DNA of 64,000 nucleotides from the NCBI GenBank assembly GCA_902826815.1, contig CADEGF010000003.1, positions 1-64,000 on the forward strand. The letters are read 5' to 3'. Position numbers and translations under genes: made by a program. Positions 1 through 6,487 of the stretch are shown here, piece by piece (positions within the stretch are counted from its first letter, which is position 1; each line of letters begins with the position of its first letter). Origin of the DNA: an uncultured Mycobacteriaceae bacterium (GTDB lineage Bacteria; Actinomycetota; Actinomycetes; Mycobacteriales; Mycobacteriaceae). A model generated the notes under the pieces. That model made no database searches and was not told the DNA's origin. It saw only the letters and a program-made list of their open reading frames with translations.

Positions 1-48
1 ACCAGCGGATACCTCTACTTGGCCACCAGCGGGTACTTTTTCACGGCC
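1..48. repeat. Two tandem imperfect 24-bp repeats at the left edge
   Basis: Positions 1-24 and 25-48 are two adjacent copies of a 24-bp unit that agree at 18 of 24 bases; both begin ACCAGCGG and end GGCC. Tandem repeated transposase-binding units of this kind lie at the ends of IS21-family insertion sequences, and the next gene inward (83-368) is a broken gene, so an element end is plausible. The rest of any element would lie outside the window, so this identification is an inference. Confidence 0.4.
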
Positions 49-82
49 ACGGACAACTGCGGGTCCCGGCACTCAACCGCGT

Positions 83-368
83 TCACCGATTGGCGGCCAG
101 CACAGCGGCGAGCCCTTCTTGTAGATCCTTGACGAAATATTCGGGAACCTCCATCGACGGGAAAATGTCCCCCGGTTTCGGGCGACCTCCATCGGACGAT
201 CTGTCGGAACCGTTCCTGTGCCCAGGCGCGCGGATACTTCTCTATGTCGCGCGGATATTGGGTGATTGCTGACGGGACGTCGACCCGAAGTTCGGGGTCG
301 AAAGAGTTGATACCGCCGTGACGTTCGTAGTAAATGCGGGCCGACGATGCGCCGGTCCGCGTCAGCCA
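83..368 (-). pseudogene. Epoxide hydrolase C-terminal remnant, frameshifted
   Basis: The minus strand encodes the end of an alpha/beta-hydrolase epoxide hydrolase. A segment around WLTRTGASSARIYYE is followed by a run of prolines and aromatics and by GGHFPV, the motif that carries the catalytic histidine. The frame then shifts by one base near 155-158: the expected continuation MEVPEYFVKDLQEGLAAVL is in another frame and ends at a stop at 83-85. Sequence upstream of about 368 does not match the family, so the N-terminal two thirds, with the nucleophile, is missing. It lies directly after the RES toxin gene. It is a decayed gene and cannot encode an active enzyme. Confidence 0.75.
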
Positions 369-469
369 AGTCGACCCCGCCGCTACCGCCGGTCCCCCAC
401 CATCGGGTTGCGAACATCCAAGCCTGGAGGGCATCGGGAAGGCCCGATCAGCTTCCGGAGCCAGATTGT

Positions 470-1024
470 CTAAAGAGGCCGATTTAGGCTCTTGGCTGCC
501 GCGACAACGGCTGGGTGGTCGAGGTTCAGATGCTCAAGTTCGACGAGCTTGGGCCGTTCCCAACTGGCGATCACGGTCCAAGTTGGCCGATGGAAGGACC
601 ACCACTGCACCGCCTGCCATTTTCGGTCATCAATGGCAGGAGAATGCTGAGACCAGATCCGGTGCGCCCACTCCGAAGTGACTGCCAGGTTACGAGTGAC
701 GATCTGTGTCGGTCGAAGCCCTAGCTCTACTAGGCGGTGCAGATGATCAAGATCGCAAATGCGCAGATCGTCGGGCAGTTCGTACACCCCGAGCGTCTTC
801 CGTGCGCCGGGTACTGCCGGAAAATCGAACATTGAGTCGACCCAGCGCGACAGGTTGCCGAACGCTTCGCCGCACGCGGCTTCGGATTGGCGGCCCACGT
901 ACCACACGTAATAGTCGGGGTGATCAGCCCGACCGCCGCGCTGCGGGCGGTGTTCATACAGCGGATGCCCTGGCTCGCCGAGCGGAGCCGTTTCAAGGTA
1001 GGGGAAGACGCGATATACCAGCAC
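470..1024 (-). CDS. RES-domain toxin of a RES-Xre toxin-antitoxin pair
   Basis: The 184-residue product has the RES-domain layout: an N-terminal YRVFP segment, a central WYVGRQSEAACGEAF stretch with the Ser/Glu pattern for which the family is named, and a C-terminal region without membrane segments. RES toxins such as MbcT and ParT act in the cytoplasm by degrading or transferring ADP-ribose from NAD+; that activity is family knowledge, not shown here. The GTG start follows the stop of the upstream antitoxin gene with no gap, so the two are translationally coupled, antitoxin first. The reading frame is complete, unlike most neighbouring genes. Confidence 0.82.
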   Translation of the reverse strand: MLVYRVFPYLETAPLGEPGHPLYEHRPQRGGRADHPDYYVWYVGRQSEAACGEAFGNLSRWVDSMFDFPAVPGARKTLGVYELPDDLRICDLDHLHRLVELGLRPTQIVTRNLAVTSEWAHRIWSQHSPAIDDRKWQAVQWWSFHRPTWTVIASWERPKLVELEHLNLDHPAVVAAAKSLNRPL

Positions 1025-1486
1025 TCACGCCGCCCCGCCCCACATCTCTGCGTCGAGCGTTTGAAGAACCCGAGCGGCTCCTTCGGTAACTAGAACATCG
1101 AGAGGTCGGGCTCCCCCGAGGAAGGCGTTAGCGCTTTCCATCCAGATGCGCGCTGACTCGCCACCCCATACCAAGCGCGCCCGCGAATACACATGTTCTA
1201 GATCAATTAGGGCCGGAGCTGCGGCGGGGCCAGGACGCTCTTCACCTGATGCCCATCGGGAAGTCTGTGATGGGCTGACACCAATCAACTTCGCCAGCTG
1301 TGCACGCGAGAACACGTTTGCGAGGTACAGGACCCGCTGTTTAGACAAGGGATCGTCAGCGGCGACCCGGCCCCTCCGCGCAGCCCCGATCACGGCCCCC
1401 TTCGCGGCGGGCGCCCTCTTCACCGGAGCTCTGACGGCCACCTTCTTTGACGCACCCTTGGCGCCGCCCGCCTTCTTTGTAGTCAT
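1025..1486 (-). CDS. Xre/MbcA/ParS-like antitoxin of the RES pair
   Basis: The 153-residue protein starts with about 35 residues rich in Lys and Ala, a disordered basic tail. A helix-turn-helix follows around VFSRAQLAKLIGVSPSQTSR, and then the C-terminal domain typical of antitoxins that cap RES toxins (near GGARPLDVL). It should bind and neutralise the RES toxin encoded immediately downstream and repress the operon. A TAGAGT box (1498-1493) lies 6 nt before the ATG, so the mRNA may be leaderless. The order antitoxin-toxin with zero spacing is the standard arrangement. Confidence 0.82.
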   Translation of the reverse strand: MTTKKAGGAKGASKKVAVRAPVKRAPAAKGAVIGAARRGRVAADDPLSKQRVLYLANVFSRAQLAKLIGVSPSQTSRWASGEERPGPAAAPALIDLEHVYSRARLVWGGESARIWMESANAFLGGARPLDVLVTEGAARVLQTLDAEMWGGAA

Positions 1487-1492
1487 ATCACC

Positions 1493-1498
1493 ACTCTA
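1493..1498 (-). promoter_or_regulatory. Possible -10 box of the RES-Xre operon
   Basis: On the minus strand, TAGAGT matches the actinobacterial TANNNT -10 pattern. It lies 6 nt upstream of the antitoxin ATG, the spacing at which transcription would start at or next to the start codon (leaderless mRNA). No Shine-Dalgarno sequence fits in this gap. This is pattern-based. Confidence 0.4.
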
Positions 1499-1560
1499 CC
1501 CAATTTTTTTCGTGGGCTGCGACGCTGCTACGTATCGGGGAAGCAAACGCCAAATTCGTC

Positions 1561-1982
1561 TCACTCCTCATTTGTGCGCAGTTCCCAGCGCTGCATGCCG
1601 AGTGCATCCGCAAGGTTCCGCTGCAGTGCAACGCCGGACGGCAGCGACCGCCAAAATATGGTCACCTCGGCGATCTTGCCGTCCGCGTCGAGCAGGACGT
1701 ACAACATTCCGTTGACCGCGGCGTCTCCGACTTGCAGCTGGTAGAACGCCGCGTGGTGCGTGTCGCCGCTGAGGACCTCCATATAGGTGTCGTCGACCGC
1801 CAGTCTGTGACGGTCTGGATGGTTTCCACGGCGGCCTCACGTCCGGTGATTTGCTCGCCGAGCGGGCCGTAAAACACCACATCCTCGGCGAGCAAACGGG
1901 TGAGGGTGTCTTTGTCTGCGCCGTCGTGAATGCAGTCGACGAAAAACTCCAAGGTGTCGCGGTGCGGGGCGAACGTGGTCAT
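1561..1982 (-). pseudogene. SnoaL/NTF2-like protein gene with a frameshift
   Basis: The gene starts at an ATG at 1982 with a good GAGGAG ribosome-binding site, and reads as a small NTF2-fold protein (HRDTLEFFVDCIHDGADK, then LLAEDVVFYGPLGEQITG). At about 1795-1805 the family pattern leaves the first frame. The continuation with TYMEVLSGDTHHAAFYQL and LYVLLDADGKIAEVTIFWR is in another frame and runs to a stop at 1561. A one-base change would join the two halves into a protein of about 140 residues. It is either a recent pseudogene or a sequencing error. Proteins of this fold bind small hydrophobic ligands or act as small isomerases/hydrolases; no substrate can be named. Confidence 0.7.
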
Positions 1983-2020
1983 GGTTACTCCTCGTAATGC
2001 GTGAGATTTGGTCGGTAGGC

Positions 2021-2965
2021 CTAGGCCGTCAGCCGGCCGGAGAAGTAATGGCCGTTGTCCAGATCGGCGAGCAGGTTGGGCTGAGCGGGTTCCCAGCCGA
2101 GGGTCTGGCGCGTGATGAGGTTGGTCGCCGGGAGGTCCATCGTGACCGGATACGCGAGGAACCCGAAGTATCCCGGCAGCATCAATACGTCCACGGGAAC
2201 GCTCACAACGGGCACGCCCAGACGGCTACCAATGGCCTCGGCGATCTCGCGGAACGGGATGCCCGCGTCCTCAATCGCGTGCCAATATCTGCCAGCCGGA
2301 CCCTTCTCCAGCGCCAAGCGGAACAAGGAGGCGACATCGCGGATGTGCACGGCGCCCCACAGGTTCGCGCCGTCTCCGGGGTAGCCGGCAAAGCCCTTCT
2401 CCTTCGCTAGCGCGATCAGCCCCGGGAGGAAGCCGGCACTATCGGTCGGGCCGTGCGCGATGGTGGGAAACCGCACGATCGAAGACCGCACTCCCCGCTC
2501 GGCGAGGCCGACTACGGCGGTCTCCACGGCGTTACGGAACCGCAGGGTGCCCGTGTACTCATCGCCGCTGGGAAGGGCCGGGTCGTCCTCGGTGGCCGGT
2601 CGGCCCAGGTTCCCGGGCGAGGCCATACTGCCCGCCGCGACCAGCGGCTTTCCGGTTCCGGCGAGTGCCTCGCCGTATGCGAGCATGACTGGGAGCTCCG
2701 CGGCGGTCACGGCGTCGATCCCGCCGGACGGAAGCAGGTCTTGCCTGTGCGCGACGTGGATGACGCCGTCGGAGTCCGCGGCCGCCTCCTTCAGCCCGTC
2801 GAGATCCTCGAGGCTGCCGCGACGCACCTTCGTGCCGAGCGCGGACAGGGCCGCCGCGGCCCTGTCCGACCGGGCCAGGCCGGTGACCTCGTGCCCGGCG
2901 GAGATGAGTTCGGGGATGATGTACGAACCGGAATGGCCGGTCCCGCCGGTGACGAAAACGCGCAT
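2021..2965 (-). CDS. NAD(P)-dependent epimerase/NmrA-like SDR
   Basis: The 314-residue product begins with MRVFVTGGTGHSGSYI, the glycine-rich GxxGxxG nucleotide-binding loop of extended short-chain dehydrogenases. Later segments (DSDGVIHVAH, RSSIVRFPTI, WGAVHIRDVASLF) fit the NAD-dependent epimerase/dehydratase family. The open frame extends upstream to 3241, but the ATG at 2965 is chosen because the Rossmann loop starts there, and AAGGAC lies upstream. It is the second gene of a two-gene minus-strand unit behind the F420-type reductase (37-nt gap) and probably shares its MarR-controlled promoter. The substrate is unknown. Confidence 0.8.
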   Translation of the reverse strand: MRVFVTGGTGHSGSYIIPELISAGHEVTGLARSDRAAAALSALGTKVRRGSLEDLDGLKEAAADSDGVIHVAHRQDLLPSGGIDAVTAAELPVMLAYGEALAGTGKPLVAAGSMASPGNLGRPATEDDPALPSGDEYTGTLRFRNAVETAVVGLAERGVRSSIVRFPTIAHGPTDSAGFLPGLIALAKEKGFAGYPGDGANLWGAVHIRDVASLFRLALEKGPAGRYWHAIEDAGIPFREIAEAIGSRLGVPVVSVPVDVLMLPGYFGFLAYPVTMDLPATNLITRQTLGWEPAQPNLLADLDNGHYFSGRLTA

Positions 2966-3002
2966 GTGACTGTCCTTTTGAGAGTAGGTGGTGCGGGTGC
3001 GC

Positions 3003-3635
3003 TCAGCTGAGAACGCTGACGCCGAGGGAAAAGTTGGTGTGCTTGACGGAATGGTTGACGAGGCCCAGCTGCAGCAGGGCGGCGTTCTCCAGTGCCCGCG
3101 CCATTGGCAGCTGCCCGGTGTCCATCGAGCGCAGTCCCAGGCTCTCGATGAACGCCGACACACGTGCCTTTGCCTGCGCGTCGTCGCCGGCGATGAACAC
3201 ATCCAATGGGCGACCCTCGGCTGTGCCGGCCGCCAGAACATCGGAGAACAGGGTGTTGAACGCCTTCACGACATGCGCGCCTGCGGGGGCGGCCTTGGCG
3301 ATCTCCTGCGCGCCGGAACTGCCCTCGGGAGTGACAAAGCCCTTGAAATCGGGGGTGATGGGGTTGGTGATGTCGACGATGACCTTGCCGTCTAGTGCGT
3401 CCCCGTACTCGCCAACCACCGCCGCCGCGCTGGCGTACGGCACGGCGAGGATAACGATGTCCCCGGCCGGGGTGGTGCAGGCCGTCCCGACGGTGGCGCC
3501 GCCGAATGTGGCGGCCAATTCGTTGGCTTTGGCCGGGTCGCGGCCGATGATCTCGACTGCGTTGCCGCCGGCGAGCGCCCGTACGGCCAGGGCGCTGGCC
3601 ATGTTCCCCAGGCCGATGATGCTGATACTGCTCAT
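3003..3635 (-). CDS. NADPH:F420-oxidoreductase-like protein
   Basis: The 210-residue protein starts with MSSISIIGLGNMASALA, the N-terminal Rossmann motif of the F420-dependent NADP oxidoreductase family. IIGRDPAKANELA, DIVILAVPYASAAAVV and VVKAFNTLFSDVL are further family blocks. Members pass hydride between NADP(H) and F420 or reduce unknown substrates; the exact partner cannot be read here. It is the first gene of a minus-strand operon with the epimerase, and it is divergent from a MarR regulator across an 86-bp region with GGTTGA/TCAACC operators, so it is probably a direct target of that MarR protein. Confidence 0.8.
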   Translation of the reverse strand: MSSISIIGLGNMASALAVRALAGGNAVEIIGRDPAKANELAATFGGATVGTACTTPAGDIVILAVPYASAAAVVGEYGDALDGKVIVDITNPITPDFKGFVTPEGSSGAQEIAKAAPAGAHVVKAFNTLFSDVLAAGTAEGRPLDVFIAGDDAQAKARVSAFIESLGLRSMDTGQLPMARALENAALLQLGLVNHSVKHTNFSLGVSVLS

Positions 3636-3650
3636 GACGTGTCCCGTCTC

Positions 3651-3709
3651 GGTTGACGATCAAAAAGGTTGACGTCTCAACCATACGCAGAATTGATGAT
3701 GCGTCAACC
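3651..3709. promoter_or_regulatory. MarR-type operator cluster (GGTTGA / TCAACC)
   Basis: The region between the reductase and the marR-like gene contains GGTTGA-N4-TCAACC (3667-3682), an exact dyad. An outer GGTTGACG at 3651-3658 is mirrored by CGTCAACC at 3702-3709. MarR proteins bind dyads of about this size, and repeated half-sites flanking one full site suggest cooperative binding that controls both divergent promoters. Confidence 0.65.
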
Positions 3710-3721
3710 AATCGGGGTAAC

Positions 3722-4189
3722 ATGGCGGCCGTGGAACCGAACTGGCTGAACGCTCGTGAAGACCGCGCCTGGGGCGCCTTCGTACACGCGCATCAACAGA
3801 TCGAGGCTCATTTGAGCCGTCGCCTGCAGGCATCGGGCCTGTCCGGGTCCGACTACGAGGTCCTGGCGTTGCTGTCGGCTCTCGACGGAGACCGCATGCC
3901 CGCGCACGCTCTGTGCAACGCACTGGGCTGGGAGAAGAGCCGTCTGTCCCACCATCTGCGGCGCATGCAGAAGGACGGGCTGATCAGCCGAGAGCCCAAC
4001 CCCAACGACGCCCGCAGCACCATGGTCTGTCTGCTGCCGGCTGGCCTCGCCGCGATCGAGAAGGCGGCACCGAAGCACGTGGAGGACGTCCGCCGGAACT
4101 TCATCGACCTGTTTACCCCGGCTGAGCTCGACACGCTCGCCACCCTCAACGAACGAGTCCTGCACCACCTGGCCACAGGGGACGACTAG
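3722..4189 (+). CDS. MarR-family transcriptional regulator
   Basis: From the ATG at 3722 the protein has 155 residues. The winged helix-turn-helix lies in the middle (SDYEVLALLSALDGDRM, then ALCNALGWEKSRLSHHLRRM) and the wing contains LISREPNPNDARSTMV, all typical of MarR. An upstream in-frame ATG at 3653 would add 23 residues encoded by the operator region and is rejected. The gene is divergent from the F420-type reductase/epimerase operon and likely represses that operon and itself, with release by a small-molecule ligand. Confidence 0.88.
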   Translation: MAAVEPNWLNAREDRAWGAFVHAHQQIEAHLSRRLQASGLSGSDYEVLALLSALDGDRMPAHALCNALGWEKSRLSHHLRRMQKDGLISREPNPNDARSTMVCLLPAGLAAIEKAAPKHVEDVRRNFIDLFTPAELDTLATLNERVLHHLATGDD

Positions 4190-4247
4190 TAAGTCTCCGT
4201 TTTGTGCTGTGCCCCAACGCTTTACGCCGGAGAATCGTACTGCCCCG

Positions 4248-4589
4248 TTACGGTGTAGCGGTGTTCCACGGATTCACCGCATCGACACCGGTGTCGACGA
4301 AGTCATCGACATTGCGTGTCGCGAGTCCGAGGTTCCAGTGCGGCAGATTGCTGCTATCTGCGCGTCCGCATCGTGATCGGGCGTCCGGCAGCTTCTCGGG
4401 AGGCCACGATTTCAGCGTAGTGATTCGTCGCCTGCGCATCGAACGGCAGAATCTGGTCCCGAAAATCTTCCGGGAGCGTCCCTCGACTGTGGCGAATAGC
4501 TCCCGCTTGCGCCGGCTGTCCGGCAACCGGGCAGACTCTGATGCCTTCCGCCTCAACTCCGAAACAACGTTGGTGTCTAGGACGATCAC
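4248..4589 (-). pseudogene. VapC-like PIN toxin, multiply frameshifted
   Basis: The frame opens with a GTG at 4589 and MIVLDTNVVSELRRKASES, a correct PIN-domain start with the first catalytic Asp. The remaining PIN blocks are scattered over frames: RDQILPFDAQATNHYAEIVA and ASREAAGRPITM are out of frame, around 4380-4470, and the end reverts to the first frame with a TRNVDDFVDTGV-like ending. The middle of the domain, including the second acidic residue, is missing. The toxin should therefore be dead. Its start overlaps the antitoxin stop (GTGA), as in intact vapBC operons. Confidence 0.75.
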
Positions 4590-4834
4590 CCGCCAAACTC
4601 CGCGGCTCGTGAGCGCTCGGTTCGGTTCGGCAGTTCGAAGTCCGCGGCTCCAGCGACGCCCGAGAACCGCTGTCGAATGCGCGTCCCCATCCCAGGACCA
4701 TTCAGCGGGCGCTCCAAGACAGCCCGCAAGATCTCCCGCACCTCGGATTCCATGGAGCGGCCGTGCTCCGCGGCGCGGACACGCAATGCAGCCTTGAGGT
4801 CATCATTAAAATCGCGAATTGTCAGGGTTGCCAG
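4586..4834 (-). CDS. VapB-like antitoxin, apparently orphaned
   Basis: The 82-codon frame gives (L/M)ATLTIRDFNDDLKAALRV, then RAAEHGRSMESEVREIL, the ribbon-helix-helix N-terminus and the AAEHGRSME block of FitA/VapB antitoxins. The expected ATG of the ATLTIRD start is CTG (4834-4832) with TGA just before it; AGGAGG sits 4 nt upstream, so CTG initiation or an internal GTG (near 4786) are the options. The C-terminal third is normally toxin-binding. The partner VapC downstream is destroyed, so this antitoxin has no obvious target in cis. Confidence 0.65.
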   Translation of the reverse strand: MATLTIRDFNDDLKAALRVRAAEHGRSMESEVREILRAVLERPLNGPGMGTRIRQRFSGVAGAADFELPNRTERSRAAEFGG

Positions 4835-4899
4835 TCACCCTCCTATCCAGTGCTGTCATCGCACTCAATGCTAGAAGTCTCCAGCGATAGATCAGCAGC

Positions 4900-5110
4900 C
4901 AGAGATCGAGAACGATGCGCAGTGCCGCATCGACGCGGCGCATCTCGTCGAACCAAAGCTGGCGGCACGAGCCGACGCGAACGTTGGCGCAACAAGCCAT
5001 GTCGACAGCGGCAGTTGATCTGACTGGACGACCACGGCGTAGCGGGAACGGGACTGCTCGTGACCGCGACTCCCCCGCGGGGCATGCAGCTGAAAGACCT
5101 CACCACGCAC
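4900..5110 (-). pseudogene. MazF/PemK-like toxin remnant with internal deletion
   Basis: On the minus strand a GTG at 5110 opens VRGEVFQLHAPRGSRGHEQ, followed by SRYAVVVQSDQLPLSTWLV and APTFASARAASF, the N-terminal half of a MazF-type ribonuclease. The frame then changes and jumps directly to FDEMRRVDAALRIVLDL, the C-terminal helix of the family, so the middle of the toxin is deleted. A preceding frame ending LPNELRDMETLRAW overlaps the toxin start and looks like the tail of its antitoxin; the rest of that antitoxin is missing, and the serine hydrolase gene starts at 5155. It is not in any intact frame. Confidence 0.7.
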
Positions 5111-5154
5111 GCAGCGTCTCCATATCGCGCAACTCATTGGGCAAAGGAGTGACC

Positions 5155-6330
5155 ATGTTAGAGAGTGGACCGGGTGGACGTCTTCGGAAAGTTACTCACG
5201 TCCAGCCAGATGCGCTTCACGTGGCCGAGTCGGTGACGTTCATGCCATCACTGCAGCAGAAGATCCAAAGCGTGCTCGACGAACTCGTTGATGCCGGAGC
5301 CGAAACCGGCTTGCAGGTTGCCGTTTACCACCGTGGCGGCCTTGTGGTCGACGGCGTCGCCGGCGTCGCAGACGGCCAGACCGGGCGCAGGGTGACGTCG
5401 CAGACTCCGTTCTTCAGCTTCTCTGCCGGCAAGGTCATGACATCAACGATCGCTCACCTACTCGTCAGGACCGGTGCCGTCGGATACGACACACCATTGG
5501 TCGCCGTGTGGCCGGAGTTCGGTACCCACAGCAAGGCAACTGCGACTCTTCGACACGTGCTCACCCACTCGGTTGGCGTGCCGGCGATGCCTCAGTCCAT
5601 CGGCCCTGCCGACCTGCCTGACTGGTCGCGGGTCTGCACCGCGATCGCCGACGCCGAACCACTGTGGCGACCCGGGACCAAGACGGGGTACCACTCGTTC
5701 ACCTTCGGCTTCCTTGTCGGCGAGCTCGCACGCCGGGCCACGGGCAAACCGATGCGGCAACTCTTACACGAGTGGATCATCGAGCCCCTAGGAATCGACG
5801 ATGGTCTCTATTTCGGTGTGCCCCAGGCTGATTTAGCCCGGCTGGCACGACTCGAAGACGCCGCACCGCGCCCGGTCGCCCCACCTGACCGCGATGCCAT
5901 TCTTGCGCCCTGGGAACTGCAACCGACCGCGGCCATGGGCAACAGCCCTGAGATCCTGCAAGCGGACATCCCGTCGGTCGGCACCTTCACCGCGCGGGGA
6001 GTCGCTGCCATGAATGCCGCGGTCCTCGACGGTCGGCTCATCGATTCAGACCAGCTCCAGGCGGTGACGGCCGCAGCCTTCGAGGGCAAAGACCAGGTCT
6101 TCGGCAACCATGCACGGCTGGCCCTGGGCTATCCGCTCGGCCGACTCGGTGCTCGACCGAACGAGGCGCCTACCGCTTTCGGCTGGGTCGGTGGTGGCGG
6201 GAGCTACGTCTATGCCGATCCCAAGACCGGCACCTCCTTCGCCATGACCAAGACCCGGCTGACTCCCCACTTCAACACCGCACAACGACTGGCAGACCTA
6301 ACCGCCGCCGAGATAGATCCAGCTACTTGA
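5155..6330 (+). CDS. Beta-lactamase-fold serine hydrolase (class C/EstB type)
   Basis: The 391-residue protein has the serine beta-lactamase/esterase signature S-A-G-K at 90-93 (SFSAGKVMTS), a YHS at about 179-181 in place of YxN, and a glycine-rich WVGGGGSYVY near the C-terminus where KTG/HTG usually sits. Such proteins are esterases, lactonases or amidases more often than true beta-lactamases. There is no signal peptide. The ATG at 5155 is preceded by AAAGGAG at good spacing; an ATG at 5242 (MPSLQQK) is an alternative that matches the usual family start. It stands alone between toxin remnants and the convergent methyltransferase gene. Confidence 0.85.
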   Translation: MLESGPGGRLRKVTHVQPDALHVAESVTFMPSLQQKIQSVLDELVDAGAETGLQVAVYHRGGLVVDGVAGVADGQTGRRVTSQTPFFSFSAGKVMTSTIAHLLVRTGAVGYDTPLVAVWPEFGTHSKATATLRHVLTHSVGVPAMPQSIGPADLPDWSRVCTAIADAEPLWRPGTKTGYHSFTFGFLVGELARRATGKPMRQLLHEWIIEPLGIDDGLYFGVPQADLARLARLEDAAPRPVAPPDRDAILAPWELQPTAAMGNSPEILQADIPSVGTFTARGVAAMNAAVLDGRLIDSDQLQAVTAAAFEGKDQVFGNHARLALGYPLGRLGARPNEAPTAFGWVGGGGSYVYADPKTGTSFAMTKTRLTPHFNTAQRLADLTAAEIDPAT

Positions 6331-6375
6331 GCATCCATACCAGAGAGACTCCGCGCGTCCACACCCTCCTGCCCG

Positions 6376-6487
6376 CCGATGAAAACGGCCGGATCGAATA
6401 TGGCGGGTTATCAGTAGAATTCGCCGTATTATGCTGCACCCCAATTGTTTTCATCGGATTGCGGCGCCGGCCTCCGTCGTGCAGCAT
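6376..6487. repeat. Interlocked inverted repeats between convergent genes
   Basis: CCGATGAAAAC (6376-6386) is repeated in perfect inversion at 6447-6457. ATGCTGCAC (6431-6439) is repeated in perfect inversion at 6479-6487, where the second arm ends at the stop codon of the methyltransferase gene. The arms interlock, so both stems could form only as a pseudoknot, or one at a time. The region lies between two convergent genes and is less GC-rich than its surroundings. It could be a bidirectional terminator or the scar of a small element; no transposase is present. Confidence 0.4.

Noticed and set aside
2966-3241. Upstream extension of the epimerase frame
   Set aside because: It overlaps the F420-type reductase gene in another frame and lies before the Rossmann motif, which starts at the chosen ATG.
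2791-3723. Minus-strand 310-codon frame covering the F420-type reductase and the epimerase start
   Set aside because: It is a different frame from both secure genes and is Arg/Pro-rich without motifs.
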